Below, piece by piece: positions 15,706-28,032 of a stretch of DNA of 64,000 bases (positions are counted from its first letter, which is position 1; every line of letters begins with the position of its first letter). The notes under the pieces were generated by a model, which saw only the letters and a program-made list of their open reading frames with translations, was not told the DNA's origin and searched no databases. The position numbers and the translations under genes are program-made. Source of the DNA: Longimonas halophila (lineage in GTDB: Bacteria > Bacteroidota > Rhodothermia > Rhodothermales > Salinibacteraceae); NCBI RefSeq assembly GCF_002554705.1, contig NZ_PDEP01000012.1, positions 38,176 through 102,175 of the forward strand. Reading direction: 5' to 3'.

Positions 15706-16635
15706 GTGCCTTCTGATACGTCATCTTCCAATGCATTCGAGGCCCGTTACCATATTCGCGGTGAGCGCCTTTGGCGCGTGGCCCCTGCCACCTCAGTGCC
15801 TACGGATGTCCCGTTACTCATTGAGCAAATTCGGCTCAATAGCACGGAGCCGTTGCATGCCATGCCTCCGCTTCGGCACCACCTACTGGGCGTTATACTG
15901 GAGGGCGAAGCAGACGGCCAATATCGTCTTGATCCTTATGCAAAGACGCACACAATATTGGGGCGTCCCGGAACGGCATACTTTATCGAGATGAGGACTG
16001 AAGGCCAATGGGGCTGATCTGCTGAGTCGTGTGTTGTCATGCTGGTGTACGTGCCGCCCGCATTAGTCCATCATATCGGTGCTGCATACGGATTTAGACC
16101 GGCTCACACAGCACTGCGTACCGAGTTTGTAGCGTACGACCAGTTTCGATACTTGCTGGCCTCATCGCTGAACCAAATTATGGATGACTCTGCGCACACG
16201 CTTGCGCAGTCTGTTGTGCACACGATGATGCTCCGTGTCATCACAGAGCAAGAGGAAACGTCATCCCTCCTTGAGGCAGCGGAGGGGTCTCTCCTGCTTC
16301 CCACGCGGCGGCGCTTGCATGACTACATCCGTGCTCATCTTGAAGATGGACTCTCTGTGTCTGAGTTGGCCGCGCATGTAGATATGAGTCCTGCCCACTT
16401 CAGCCGTCTGTTCAAGAAAACGGTGGGCATGTCACCGTATCAGTATGTGCTGCATGAGCGTGTGCGACAAGCGCAACACCTGCTGGCTCACACCGAGGCA
16501 TCCATTGCCGACATTGCGCTGTGTGTCGGCTTTACAAGCCAGAGTCATCTTACACGCCGCTTTCGCATCATAACGCATACCACGCCAGCCGCCTATCGGC
16601 GCGCGGTGCAAGCTGCCTCAGCGTCTCCAGAGTAG
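15706..16635 (+). pseudogene. AraC-family regulator interrupted by an in-frame TGA
   Basis: The reading frame from the GTG at 15706 stops at TGA 16015-16017, then continues in the same frame to 16635. The first part (EARYHIRGERLWRVAP, then HHLLGVILEGEADGQYRLDP) looks like a cupin-type sensor domain. The second part has the two helix-turn-helix motifs, LSVSELAAHVDMSPAHFSRL and IADIALCVGFTSQSHLTRRF. Together they would make about 309 residues, a normal AraC length. A fragment from the ATG at 16039 could still make the DNA-binding half. The rest of the frame is intact, so the nonsense change is recent or a sequencing error. Confidence 0.75.
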
Positions 16636-16697
16636 CTCGATTGCCGTGCACCCGCTCCGCGTGCGTCCTAAACGAATGTGCGGCTGGCCTGCGCTCT

Positions 16698-19600
16698 CTA
16701 CGACTGGGCGGTCTTCACATCTACCGTTCCTGTTCCCGGTTCGGGCAGCCACGACCAGTTAGGAAGCTTACCGCGCACACGGGCCGCCGCCTGCTCAACG
16801 GTGATGTACGCCACGGGAATGAGCACCAGCGTAATGAGCGTGGAGGCAAAGAGGCCACCAATCACGACGCGCGCCAGTGCCGCCTGAATGTCGCCCCCGG
16901 CCCCCAAGCCGAGTGCCAGCGGAAAGAGCCCGAGCATGGTGGTGAGCGCGGTCATCAGAATGGGGCGCAGGCGCAGGCGTCCGGCCTCCACCACCGCGTC
17001 GATCATCGACAGACCGCGCTCGCGCCGCATAATGTTGATGTAGTCGACCAGCACAATGGCGTTGTTCACCACAATCCCAATCAGCATAATCAGGCCCATG
17101 ATGCTCTGGATGTTTACCGTGGTCCCCGTAAGAAACAGTGTGGGCACCACGCCAATGAGCGCCAGCGGCACCGACAGCATCACAATGAGCGGATCCAGAA
17201 AGCGCTCGAACTGCCCGGCCATCACCATGTAGATGAGCACGAGCGCCATCAAGATCGAGATCAAGAAATCGCGCTGGGCCGCCTGCTGCTCGCGGTACTC
17301 GCCGCCAAAGGTGACAGAGAACTGCTCGGGCAGGTTCATCTGTGAAATGGCGGCCTGGGCGCTTCCGACCACTTCGTTGAGCGTGGCCCCTTCCTCAAAG
17401 GTGGCTTCCAGGTAAGTCACACGCTGTCCGCTAATGCGCCGGATCGTGCCGGGGCCGCGGCCCTCTTCAATCGTTACAAGTGAGGCGACCGGTATGGTGG
17501 CCCCATCAGGGGTGCGCACCGAAATATTGTCGAGGTCCTGCACCGTGAGGCGGTCCTCGGGGCGCAGGCGCACGCGGATGGGAAACTCATCGCCATCCAC
17601 GCGGAACTGCCCGGCGAGGGCTCCGGCAAGGTTTACGCGCACCGCCTGGGCCACATCTTGCACGTTGAGCCCGACCTGTGCAATACGCGCGCGGTCGAAC
17701 CGGATATTCTGCTCGGGACTGCCCCGGTCGTCGTCGTCGCGGTCTACGCTCGCGATGCCGGGCACGCCTTCGAGCCTGCGCTGCAGGTCGGCTGCCACCA
17801 GGCGCGCCTGGTCGAGGTCGTTGCCTCGCAGTTCAATTTCGAGCTCCTGCTCACCGCCGCCTCCGCTACTGAAGGCCCGGCGCAGCACCCAGAGCCCGGT
17901 GCGGGCCCGAACCCGCGTGTCAACTCCCGGAATCACCCCCTCGATTTCGTTGCGTAGCTGCGCAGCCAACTCCGACGGCTCAATGGAGCGCTCGCTTGCC
18001 GGCTTCATCGCAATGTCGATGCGGGCGCGCCCCCAGCGTATCTCGCTAATCACGAAGCGCGTGTCTTCTTCCGGGATGAGCGGCTCAACGACGGTCTCCA
18101 GTTCCTGCAAATAGGACTGCACCACCGCTAAGTTCGTGCCCGAATCCATGCTCATGTCAATACGAATCTCATCGGCATCCGTCTGCGGAGCCAACTCCAC
18201 CGGCAGGAGTGGCCACAGAGCAATAGCACCTGCCAGCAGCAGCGCAGTGGCGCCGAATACCGTCTTACGATACGCGACTACGGTGCGCAGGCGATCCTTG
18301 TACGCATCCTCAACTCGCGAAAACCACTGCTGGAATCGCGACTGCGTGTTGGCCTCGGGATTGGCGCTGATGGTCAGAAAGCGGCTGGAGAGCATAGGCA
18401 CCAGCGTGAGTGCCACGAAGAGCGAGCACACCAGCGAGAAGACCACCACCAGCGCCAGCGACTGAAAGAGCGAGGCGCTCGACGCCTGTGCAAAGACCAG
18501 CGGCAAGAAGATGACGGACGTGGTCAGGGTGGAGGCCACGATGGCGCCCCCCACCTCACGCGTCCCTACAGATGCCGCCTCGGGCAGGCTCTTGCCGTTC
18601 TCCTCCCGATGCCGCACAATGTTTTCGAGCACCACAATGGCGTTATCCACAATGAGGCCCACGCCCAGCGCCAGCCCCCCAAACGTCATAATGTTGAGCG
18701 TGAGTCCGCCAAAGTAGAGCAGCCCGAACGTGGCAATGACTGAGATCGGGATGGAGAGTGCAATGACGAACGTGGTAGAGCCATTGCGCAGGAATACGTA
18801 CAGCACCAGAATGGCCAGCAGCGCGCCCCAGAGGAGCGACGTTTGCACGCTGCTGATGGAGGCCTGGATGAACGTGCTCTGATCGCTGACGACAGTCAGT
18901 TCCATGTCATCACGCTCCGCGTTAACACGTTCCACCTCTGCGCGGATGCCGTCGGCCACGGCCACGGTGTTCGCATCGTTCATCTTCTGCAGGCGCATCT
19001 GGATGATGGGCATGCCGTCGAGCTCCGTCATCCGGAAGTTGTCCTCGTATCCGTCTTCGACCGTGGCGATGTCGGACACCCGAATGGGCGTTCCATCAGC
19101 GTACGCCACAACAGTATTGCCGATCTGCGCGATGTCGGTGTACTCGCCCAGCGCCCTCACATACATGTCTTTGAGCCCGTCTTTCACATTGCCGCCCCCC
19201 ACGACCACGTTTTCAGCGGCAATAGCCTGGCGCACCTCATCGGCGGTGAGGTCGAGCGACTTGAGGCGGTCACGGTTCAGGTTGACACGGATCTCCCGGT
19301 TGACATTGCCGCTTAGCTCGATGGTGCCCACGCCGGGCACCTGCTCAAAGCGACTCGAAAGGTCACGGTCTAAGATGCGCGTGAGCGTCTCCAGGTCATG
19401 GCTCGACGCCACCGCAATGCTCACAATCGACGTCTCGTTTGGGTCAAAACGCCAGATCCGGGGCGGCTCGATCTCCTCCGGCAGCGACTCGCGCACATCA
19501 CCCATCGCGTCGCGCACATCGTTAATTGCTACGTTCAGATCAGTACCTTGCGCGAACTCCAGGCTCACGCGGCTGCCGCCCTGATCAGACCACGAGGTGA

Positions 19601-19841
19601 GGCGCTCTACGCCCGCCACGCCCGACATCGCATTCTCCATCGGGTCGGTCACGAGCAGTTCCATCTCTTCAGGCCCTACCTCGCCGTAGTCGGTCGCTAC
19701 AATGAGCCGCGGATACTCGATCTTGGGAAGCAGGTCTACCGGCAGGAACCGAAAGCTCACGATGCCCAGCGTGATGATCACCAGAAAGAACATGCTGGTG
19801 GCCACGGGGCGCCGGATCGATACGTTGGTTAAAGAAGCCAT
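16698..19841 (-). CDS. RND efflux permease, AcrB/HAE1 type
   Basis: 1047 residues, full length for an RND inner-membrane transporter. Starts [20 protein letters not shown] with the first membrane helix. Contains the porter-domain phrase [15 protein letters not shown], the membrane segment with [19 protein letters not shown] carrying the proton-relay Asp, and a second 12-helix half ending [15 protein letters not shown]. Exports toxic compounds using the proton or sodium gradient (known for the family). It follows the adaptor gene by 64 bp on the same strand. An outer membrane factor gene is not in the window. Substrate unknown. Confidence 0.95.
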   Translation of the reverse strand: MASLTNVSIRRPVATSMFFLVIITLGIVSFRFLPVDLLPKIEYPRLIVATDYGEVGPEEMELLVTDPMENAMSGVAGVERLTSWSDQGGSRVSLEFAQGTDLNVAINDVRDAMGDVRESLPEEIEPPRIWRFDPNETSIVSIAVASSHDLETLTRILDRDLSSRFEQVPGVGTIELSGNVNREIRVNLNRDRLKSLDLTADEVRQAIAAENVVVGGGNVKDGLKDMYVRALGEYTDIAQIGNTVVAYADGTPIRVSDIATVEDGYEDNFRMTELDGMPIIQMRLQKMNDANTVAVADGIRAEVERVNAERDDMELTVVSDQSTFIQASISSVQTSLLWGALLAILVLYVFLRNGSTTFVIALSIPISVIATFGLLYFGGLTLNIMTFGGLALGVGLIVDNAIVVLENIVRHREENGKSLPEAASVGTREVGGAIVASTLTTSVIFLPLVFAQASSASLFQSLALVVVFSLVCSLFVALTLVPMLSSRFLTISANPEANTQSRFQQWFSRVEDAYKDRLRTVVAYRKTVFGATALLLAGAIALWPLLPVELAPQTDADEIRIDMSMDSGTNLAVVQSYLQELETVVEPLIPEEDTRFVISEIRWGRARIDIAMKPASERSIEPSELAAQLRNEIEGVIPGVDTRVRARTGLWVLRRAFSSGGGGEQELEIELRGNDLDQARLVAADLQRRLEGVPGIASVDRDDDDRGSPEQNIRFDRARIAQVGLNVQDVAQAVRVNLAGALAGQFRVDGDEFPIRVRLRPEDRLTVQDLDNISVRTPDGATIPVASLVTIEEGRGPGTIRRISGQRVTYLEATFEEGATLNEVVGSAQAAISQMNLPEQFSVTFGGEYREQQAAQRDFLISILMALVLIYMVMAGQFERFLDPLIVMLSVPLALIGVVPTLFLTGTTVNIQSIMGLIMLIGIVVNNAIVLVDYINIMRRERGLSMIDAVVEAGRLRLRPILMTALTTMLGLFPLALGLGAGGDIQAALARVVIGGLFASTLITLVLIPVAYITVEQAAARVRGKLPNWSWLPEPGTGTVDVKTAQS

Positions 19842-19905
19842 AAGGCAGAGTCGGTTGGATCAGCGGGAGAAGAGCACAGGTGCACGTAAGACGCATCTGA
19901 ATCGG

Positions 19906-21342
19906 TTAGCCCGCTGGTGTGGTTGATGAGGAACGCACCGTTCGCATGGAAGACGACGACGGCTGCTGTTCGTCGGTGGCCGAGTCGGTAGGTACGTCGT
20001 TCTCTCCGCTGAAGCGCTCGCGTGCCATGCGCTGCTGACGCTCCAGAAAGTCCTGCAACACGTCTTGGTCTTGCAGGCGCTGCAAACTCATAATGCGCTC
20101 CCAGTCCATAGCACGCACCCGCGCATCCACATCGCCTCCGCGCTCCATGAGGAGCTCCTGGCCTACGGTTATGACCCATGTGCCCGAGTCAATGCCGCGC
20201 ACGCCCGCCACCTCGCTGCCTTCTGCAATGACCTCTACCGCCTGAAACTGCATGGGCGTGGGCTCGGTGAGGGCCGGTCGGGCATCGCTCGAATCGCCCT
20301 GATCCGATGTCGTCTCAATCGACATCTCTTCGCCCAGAGCCGACGCTACGAAGACGCCTGTTTCGCCAGTGCGCGGGTTGTCGTACAGCGCGCTGCGGGG
20401 GATGAGCGTAGCCTGCTCGCTCTCGCCGTAGAAAATGTCGACCTGAACAAACATGCCGGGTAGCAGACGCTGCTCGCTATTTTCGACATCAATCTCGGCG
20501 CGAGCGCTGTAGCTGTCTGAATCCAGAAAGGGAGAGATGCGGCTGACCTGCGCACGTACCGGATTGTTCTCATCGCCACCAGGCAGGATTTCGACGGTCT
20601 GGCCCGCGCGAATCTGGCTGTAGATGCGATCGGAGATGGGCACCTGCACCCGCACCCGGCCCAGATCGGCCAGCGTGAATAGCGCAGCGCTCGTCTCTAC
20701 GCGCTGCCCAACCTGCACGTTGCGCTCGCCCACGTACCCGCTGAACGGCGCCCGCACAACGGTCTCTTCGACCTCCGCCCGGCGCTCTTGGACGGTGGCT
20801 TCAGCCTGCGCCACCTGGCCCTCGGCCTGGTCCACGGCGGCCTCGGCAGACTCGACCTCCGCCTGCACGCCCTCCAGCGTCTGCGTGCTCTCAAACTCTT
20901 GCTCAACAAGGCGCTCTGTGCGGGCAAGCCGGGCCTCGGCTTCCGACAATGTGGCCCGCGCTGCACGCACGTCGGCCTGGGCCACGCGGAGCGATGCCTC
21001 GGCCTGGCGCAATCGGTCGCGGTACGAGCGGTCATTGAGCTGCACCAGCGGCTCTCCCTCCTCAACATAGTCTCCACTCTCAGCGTACACATTGGTGACG
21101 CGCTCGCTGACTTCCGGGTACACTTGCACCTGATTGCGTGCCTGCACCGTCCCGCTCACACGCGCCTCCAGCGGCAGGCCGCCAAACTCGGACAGCACCG
21201 CCTCGACCGACGGCGGCTCACGGTCGCCCGCCATTCCGCCAGGGCGCTCTGCGTTTCCGCCACCTTCGCTGCTGCATCCAGCAGCCAGCAGCCCAAGCCC
21301 CAGCAGGTGTATCAGTGCAATGTATTTCGCAATATATGTCAT
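19906..21342 (-). CDS. RND periplasmic adaptor lipoprotein (HlyD/AcrA family)
   Basis: 478 residues from the ATG at 21342, which gives a lipoprotein signal (MTYIAKYIALIHLLGLGLL, then AAGC). Contains a barrel-sandwich hybrid (VEEGEPLVQLNDRSYRDRL and APFSGYVGERNVQVGQRV) split by a long alpha-helical hairpin rich in Ala, Glu and Arg, then beta-barrel and membrane-proximal domains. The C-terminal ~70 residues are hydrophilic, rich in Gln, Arg and Ser, an extension beyond the usual fold. It links the RND pump to the outer membrane factor. Confidence 0.93.
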   Translation of the reverse strand: MTYIAKYIALIHLLGLGLLAAGCSSEGGGNAERPGGMAGDREPPSVEAVLSEFGGLPLEARVSGTVQARNQVQVYPEVSERVTNVYAESGDYVEEGEPLVQLNDRSYRDRLRQAEASLRVAQADVRAARATLSEAEARLARTERLVEQEFESTQTLEGVQAEVESAEAAVDQAEGQVAQAEATVQERRAEVEETVVRAPFSGYVGERNVQVGQRVETSAALFTLADLGRVRVQVPISDRIYSQIRAGQTVEILPGGDENNPVRAQVSRISPFLDSDSYSARAEIDVENSEQRLLPGMFVQVDIFYGESEQATLIPRSALYDNPRTGETGVFVASALGEEMSIETTSDQGDSSDARPALTEPTPMQFQAVEVIAEGSEVAGVRGIDSGTWVITVGQELLMERGGDVDARVRAMDWERIMSLQRLQDQDVLQDFLERQQRMARERFSGENDVPTDSATDEQQPSSSSMRTVRSSSTTPAG

Positions 21343-21799
21343 GGAAACGGATTGGGTTTGTCGATGAGCAGCGGTACCGTCTGCTGGCGCAACACCTGCG
21401 AGCACCACAGGTTAATGTGCGTCAGCGAGACCGGCAGGGCTGCTCGCGAAGTATGTATAGCGCCTGGCCTGTATGAAGTATGTATAGCGCCTGGCCTGTA
21501 TAAGGACCTCTACCCGCTCGCCTTAGGCAAAGATTATAACGATGTTGGTGACAGACCAGCCGGTCGGAAACGTTGCATTTGCACGGACACTTTCGGCGTC
21601 AGCGTGTAGCGCAGACTGCCTGGCATACTGCGGCGGCAGGCAGGATACTGTATGACGGGCCCTGCCCTCGGTTACGGACGCTGTTACCAACCTCGTATGC
21701 CGCGTAACGAACAGACCTGACGGTTGGAATATTGCATCGGCGTATCAAGTATGATACATTCCGATAGCCCATCGTATACGCTCGTGTTTTCGGAAGCTC
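21343..21799. other. Divergent intergenic region with a 27-bp tandem duplication
   Basis: Lies between the efflux adaptor (minus) and the histidine kinase (plus) and should hold both promoters. At 21448-21474 and 21475-21501 the same 27-bp unit (GAAGTATGTATAGCGCC followed by TGGCCTGTAT) occurs twice in perfect tandem. Otherwise no gene or site is recognised. Confidence 0.7.
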
Positions 21800-22981
21800 A
21801 TGTTTTCTATGTCTGCTCCGGTGCCATCCACATATCGACAACGGTCTACCTGGATGGAGTTTGGCGTCATCATGGCCGTGTGGTTTGCATTCGCCTCGCT
21901 GGTCGTAGGCCGCCTGTTTATTGATCCCGACCGCACCGCCCGACCGCCCATCACTGGGGTGTCGGACGTAACCTGGCGCATGTCGATCTACCTGCTGTGG
22001 GCCCTCTTTACGCCGTTTATCTTCTGGCTGTCGAGCCGTACCGGTCTGGGACCGGCCCGCTCGCCGGGGCGCATCGCCCTGCATCTACTTTCTGCTGTTA
22101 GCATTGCAACCATCATGGATGCCTACAGCGACGTGGTGTACCGCCACGTCCTGAAGTCTCCAGAGGAACGCGAGGCACTGATGGATGTGGTCAGCGGTTC
22201 ATTCTACGATGTGCTCCGTCTTGGCTTTCTTTGGGAGCTGATTATCTACGCCGCTATTCTGGCCGTGGGCTTTGCACGCGACTACTACCGCCGCTTTCAG
22301 GAACGCCAGATGCAGGCGGCTCGGCTGGAAGCCCAGCTCACGGAAGCCCGGTTGGATGCGCTGCGCATGCAGATCAACCCGCACTTTCTCTTCAACACGC
22401 TGCATGCCATTTCGAGCATGGTCGAGCGCGACCCCTCGGGCGTACGCAAGATGGTGGCTCGCCTTAGCGCTCTGCTTCGCCACACGCTCGACCACGATGG
22501 CGCTCAGGAGGTTGAACTTGCGCGTGAACTCGACGTGCTCGATGACTACCTCGCCATTATGCAAGTGCGCTTCGAGCACCGCCTCACCATCCGCAACGAT
22601 ATCGCCCCCGATGTGCGCGACGCCATGGTGCCCGACATGATCTTGCAGCCGATCGTCGAAAACGCCATCAAGCACGGCGTCACGCAGCGCTCCAGTCCCG
22701 GCTGGGTCGAGATTACAGCGACCCACACCGGCGACCAGCTTACGCTTGCCGTTGAAGATAACGGTCCCGGTGCGGCCCTCGACGATGAACTGCCCAAAGG
22801 CGTAGGGCTGAACAACGTGCGCTCACGCCTCGACCAGATGTACGGCGACGCGGCCTCGCTCACGCTTACCACCGGACGCGAAGGCGGCGTGCGCGCCACG
22901 CTCACGCTTCCGTACCACACCCACTCTTCGTTCGATGACGAACCATTCCCCGCCGATCATGACGCAGTCGCTTATGCTTAA
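21800..22981 (+). CDS. LytS-type sensor histidine kinase (PF06580 family)
   Basis: 393 residues. The N-terminal half has about four membrane helices (for example GVIMAVWFAFASLVVGRLFI and LWALFTPFIFWLSS). The kinase core has the family H-box QINPHFLFNTLHAISSM and the ATP-binding motifs ENAIKHGV, VEDNGPG and GVGLNNVRSRL. It passes phosphate to the LytTR regulator encoded immediately downstream, whose start overlaps this gene's end. An alternative start is the ATG at 21809 (MSAPVPSTYRQ). The signal sensed is unknown. Confidence 0.93.
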   Translation: MFSMSAPVPSTYRQRSTWMEFGVIMAVWFAFASLVVGRLFIDPDRTARPPITGVSDVTWRMSIYLLWALFTPFIFWLSSRTGLGPARSPGRIALHLLSAVSIATIMDAYSDVVYRHVLKSPEEREALMDVVSGSFYDVLRLGFLWELIIYAAILAVGFARDYYRRFQERQMQAARLEAQLTEARLDALRMQINPHFLFNTLHAISSMVERDPSGVRKMVARLSALLRHTLDHDGAQEVELARELDVLDDYLAIMQVRFEHRLTIRNDIAPDVRDAMVPDMILQPIVENAIKHGVTQRSSPGWVEITATHTGDQLTLAVEDNGPGAALDDELPKGVGLNNVRSRLDQMYGDAASLTLTTGREGGVRATLTLPYHTHSSFDDEPFPADHDAVAYA

Positions 22982-23756
22982 CGCTCTTGTTGTCGATGAC
23001 GAACCGCCTGCCCAGCGCCGCCTGACGGATCTGCTGGACGCTCGCGACGACATCAAACACGTCAATGTCTGCGATAACGGGCGCGACGCCATCAACGCCA
23101 TTCGCTCCAACCAGCCCGATGTCGTCTTTCTGGATGTGCAGATGCCCGATTGCACCGGCATTGAGGTCGTCAACGAAGTGGGGGCCGAGAACATGCCCAT
23201 CGTGATCTTTGTGACCGCGTACGACCAACATGCCCTGAAAGCGTTCGAACTCGCCGCGCTCGACTATCTGCTGAAGCCCTTCGAAGACGAGCGCTTCCAC
23301 GAGGCCCTCGACCGCGCGGCCCACCAGGTCGAAATGCGCTCGGCCGACCAGCTGGAGCATCAGCTGGAGCGGCTCCTCGACGTGGCCCGCCCTGATCTTG
23401 CCGAAAACGAAAACGAGTACCTGCAGCGCATCCCGGTACGCACGCGCAACGAGGTCCGCATCGTTACGGTCAACGACATCATGTACTGCGCCGCCGACGG
23501 CCCGTACGTGCGCCTGCACCTGCACAACGAAGACACCTACCTCATCCGCGAGCGCATGAAGGTGCTCGAAGAACAGCTCGACCCGACTCAGTTCTGCCGC
23601 ATCCACCGCTCCACTATTGTCAACCTCGACGACGTTGAGGCCGTGCTGCCCAACCACGACGACCGCTACATGGTGCGCCTGGCCTCGGGCAAGCGCCTAC
23701 GCGTGAGCCGCAGCCGCCGCGACGCCTTTGAGGAACGCTTCGGCCTCACCACATAG
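22959..23756 (+). CDS. LytTR-family response regulator
   Basis: 265 residues from the ATG at 22959 (an ATG at 22974 is also possible). Receiver domain: ALVVDDEPPAQRRL, phospho-Asp in VVFLDVQMPDCTG, Thr in VTAYDQHALKAF, Lys in LLKPFEDERF. The C-terminal LytTR DNA-binding domain carries NDIMYCAADGPYVRLHL and FCRIHRSTIVNLDDVE. It overlaps the kinase stop, so the pair is translationally coupled. Its targets are not known. The neighbouring divergent efflux genes are a possible target by position only. Confidence 0.95.
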   Translation: MTQSLMLNALVVDDEPPAQRRLTDLLDARDDIKHVNVCDNGRDAINAIRSNQPDVVFLDVQMPDCTGIEVVNEVGAENMPIVIFVTAYDQHALKAFELAALDYLLKPFEDERFHEALDRAAHQVEMRSADQLEHQLERLLDVARPDLAENENEYLQRIPVRTRNEVRIVTVNDIMYCAADGPYVRLHLHNEDTYLIRERMKVLEEQLDPTQFCRIHRSTIVNLDDVEAVLPNHDDRYMVRLASGKRLRVSRSRRDAFEERFGLTT

Positions 23757-23807
23757 GCCCGTCTACGCCGTGTCCCGCTGCCCCAACTGCTCTGCTGTTG
23801 TCTTGCT

Positions 23808-24416
23808 ATGGTGGATACATACCGTACGCTCGCTTCGCCCGGACGCGCCGAACTCAAGCGGAACGGCTCGCGATTTCTTGCCCAGGCACGCTCGGTCGAT
23901 ACGGCAGAAGCGGCCGAATCCTATATCGATGCAGTGCGCACCGAGCGCCACCAGGCCACGCACCACTGCACCGCCTACCGCATCCACCCCAGTGGCGATG
24001 TCTTTCGCTACAACGACGACGGCGAACCCACCGGCACCGCCGGCCCGCCCATCCTGCAACAGATCGACGGACGCGACCTCACCAACACGCTTGTTATCGT
24101 AACGCGCTACTACGGCGGCACCAAGCTGGGCACCGGCGGACTGGTACGCGCTTATGGGGATGCCGCTGCTGCCGCGCTCGATGCCGCATCAATCACAGAA
24201 TCGGTGGTCCGTACTCCCGTCGCCGTCACGTTCAACTACAACGACACTGCCGCCGCTGAACAGGTGCTGCGCCAGTTCGACACCGCCCGCCTCGACGACG
24301 CCTACACCGACGTAACGCGCTGGGTCGTGGGACTGCGCCCCTCGCAGGTCGATGCTTTCGTGGATTCTATGACGAACGCCCTGGGCGGACGCGCCACCAT
24401 TGAGCGCGATCCGTGA
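23808..24416 (+). CDS. YigZ/IMPACT family protein
   Basis: 202 residues. The N-terminal UPF0029 domain carries the hallmark motifs DDGEPTGTAGPPIL and VTRYYGGTKLGTGGLVRAYG. The C-terminal ~60 residues match the DUF1949 part with a ferredoxin-like fold. The bacterial members bind nucleic acid or ribosome-related targets; the exact role is unsettled. It lies 51 bp after the LytTR regulator, perhaps in one transcript. Confidence 0.92.
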   Translation: MVDTYRTLASPGRAELKRNGSRFLAQARSVDTAEAAESYIDAVRTERHQATHHCTAYRIHPSGDVFRYNDDGEPTGTAGPPILQQIDGRDLTNTLVIVTRYYGGTKLGTGGLVRAYGDAAAAALDAASITESVVRTPVAVTFNYNDTAAAEQVLRQFDTARLDDAYTDVTRWVVGLRPSQVDAFVDSMTNALGGRATIERDP

Positions 24417-24699
24417 ATGGATAGAGAGGCCCACAGACTAAGAATCTGTTTGGGAGGCAGGCGAGAACGAACAGCACGGCGAAAATGGCACCCCCTGATT
24501 GCCGCAGTCCAGACAACCTGGCGAGCCCCTTCGTAAGGCTCTCCCAATCATATCAAACCGTCGGGCAAGACCCCACACAACATCGGTAAGCTTCCCGGCA
24601 CCCCAATGCGCTTGTTTATCGCTTGCACCGCACCCACCTATCTTGTAGGATGTAGAACAAACCGCTGACCGCCGACTCTCTCCCAATCAACGCACTGCT
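24417..24699. other. Intergenic region before pckA
   Basis: 283 bp with no gene seen. The first part (AGAATCTGTTTGGGAGGC near 24440) resembles the end of the small element at 40995, so a degenerate repeat may be present. The pckA promoter must lie in the second half. Confidence 0.4.
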
Positions 24700-26298
<1,599 letters not shown>

Positions 26299-26535
26299 CA
26301 ACGCGATTTAAGCTCGTAACCGCTTACGACAACGCAACACCGCGCAGCCGGAGTCCTTTCACGAGGCTTCGGCTGTGTTCGGTTTGGGGCGATTCCCGAT
26401 TTTGGATTTGCGATTTTGGATTGTAGAGGCGTTCTGTAGAGAGGATGGAAGAATGGGGGGATAGAGGAATGGTGGATGGAAAGGTGGAAGGATGGACACG
26501 TGCGTGTTTGCACTGCCGCAACCGAGTCAGACGGT
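26299..26535. repeat. Intergenic repeat-rich stretch after pckA
   Basis: Holds a hairpin (CAGCCGGAG / CTTCGGCTG, 26345-26375) that could end pckA transcription but lacks a T run. The phrase GATTTTGGATTTGCGATTTT near 26396 also occurs inverted near 44526. A purine-rich low-complexity run (GGATGGAAGAATGGGGGG type) spans about 26440-26500. No gene. Confidence 0.6.
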
Positions 26536-27861
26536 TCATCCCGATGCCTCGTCAATAACAACGCCTGCCGATTTCGGGTACGACACGTAGGGTTTTACCA
26601 CGGTGTCGTCGAGCCCGGCGATGGAGGCGGTGTCGGCCATCTCTGAGAGTTCGCGGAGCGCACCCGAGCGGTCCAGAATCGCGATGGGATCGTGGTTTGT
26701 GGCGTAGGCCGCGTGCCGCGAGCGGTCTACGTGCAGGTAGAACGGCAGGTCGTCTTCGACCGTGTCGCGCGTAGACAGGCCCTCGTCAAGCAGCCAGCGC
26801 CGTACGGTGGCTGCCCAGGCCTCCTGCTGGGCAGTGCCTGGCGCATCCCCCAAGAACGTGACCCGGAAGAAGTCGCGGTTGATGAAGCGCCGCGCCAGGT
26901 CGGCCAGCACCGGGTCTTCGGCCTGCATCCACTGCTTCAGGCTAAAGAGCACATCGGTGTCGTCGAGCTGGCAGTAGTGCGTGCGCACCGCTTCGGTATC
27001 CAGCTGGTCAGCGGTGATGGCGTGCTCCAGAAAGAAGCAGAGGCTGCGGCTGCCCTGACGAATGGTGCGGGCCACCTCCGACCCCGCCCGCAGGTGCCGG
27101 CGGGCCCGTCGCAAGGCCGCATGCAGCACGCGGTCGCCCGCCAGCACGGTCTTGTGCAGATACACCTGCCAGTACATCAGGCGGCGCGAGATGAGGAAGT
27201 TTTCCACAGCGTAGATGCCTTTGCCCTCTACCGTAAGGCGCGCATCTGGGCCGCCCGCAAGCGGATGCACCCGCAGCGTTTTGATGAGGCGCTGCACGCC
27301 CACCTCGCCCTCGGCCACGCCGGTGTAAAAGGCATCGCGCCGCAGGTAGTCGAGGCGATCCATATCCAGCTGACTCGACACAAGCTGGTGCATCCACGGA
27401 CGCTCGTACGTGCCGTCGAAGATGGCGATGGCGTCGTCGAGGGCCCCGTCGAACCGGTTGTTGAGGTGCACAAGAAGCACGCGGCTCATGGCTTCGTGGT
27501 GAAAGTCCTGGATGAGTTCGTGCTCCAGCGTATGCGAAAACGCGCCGTGGCCCACGTCGTGCAAGAGCGCTGCCGCCAGCGCCGCGGTGTGCTCCTCGGG
27601 CGAAATCGGCGTGCCCTTGTTCGACAGGCTCGTGAGCGCGTCGTGCATCAGCGCCAGCGCCCCCAGCGCGTGGTTAAAGCGCGTGTGCTCGGCGCCTGGA
27701 AACACCAGGTGGCCCACCCCAAGCTGCCGGATGCGCCGCAGCCGCTGCACCTCGGGGGTCTGAATCAGCGCCATGAGCAGATTCTTGGGCACCGAGATAA
27801 ACCCGTGTACCGGATCCGAGAAAATCTTGAAGCGCTGCTGGTTCGATAGCGACACGGGCAC
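26536..27861 (-). CDS. HD-domain phosphohydrolase (COG1078, dNTPase-like)
   Basis: 441 residues. FSDPVHGFISVPKNLLMALIQTPEVQRLRRIRQLG and FPGAEHTRFNHALG start the family signature, followed by the HD pair ALLHDVGHGAFSH and the distal metal ligand region SSQLDMDRLDYLRRDA. Related proteins hydrolyse deoxynucleoside triphosphates. Substrate here is not established. It is convergent with pckA. Confidence 0.92.
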   Translation of the reverse strand: MPVSLSNQQRFKIFSDPVHGFISVPKNLLMALIQTPEVQRLRRIRQLGVGHLVFPGAEHTRFNHALGALALMHDALTSLSNKGTPISPEEHTAALAAALLHDVGHGAFSHTLEHELIQDFHHEAMSRVLLVHLNNRFDGALDDAIAIFDGTYERPWMHQLVSSQLDMDRLDYLRRDAFYTGVAEGEVGVQRLIKTLRVHPLAGGPDARLTVEGKGIYAVENFLISRRLMYWQVYLHKTVLAGDRVLHAALRRARRHLRAGSEVARTIRQGSRSLCFFLEHAITADQLDTEAVRTHYCQLDDTDVLFSLKQWMQAEDPVLADLARRFINRDFFRVTFLGDAPGTAQQEAWAATVRRWLLDEGLSTRDTVEDDLPFYLHVDRSRHAAYATNHDPIAILDRSGALRELSEMADTASIAGLDDTVVKPYVSYPKSAGVVIDEASG

Positions 27862-28032
27862 GTACAGGTGGATGCGAAGGCTACGCTGGGTATCTCAACG
27901 AACCATCTTGTGCGACGTTGCCGCTGTGCAGTTGTGCATGTCGTGACGAATCCGCTGGTCTGTGCGTCTGCATAGATGTACCGGTCTGATGCCGGGCGTT
28001 TGTGTTCTCTTCTCTCTAACTCACACGCTCTT

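Noticed and set aside
15706..16635. Selenocysteine or programmed readthrough at the TGA of the AraC gene
   Set aside because: No SECIS-like hairpin was noticed after the codon and AraC regulators are not known selenoproteins. A nonsense mutation or sequencing error is simpler.
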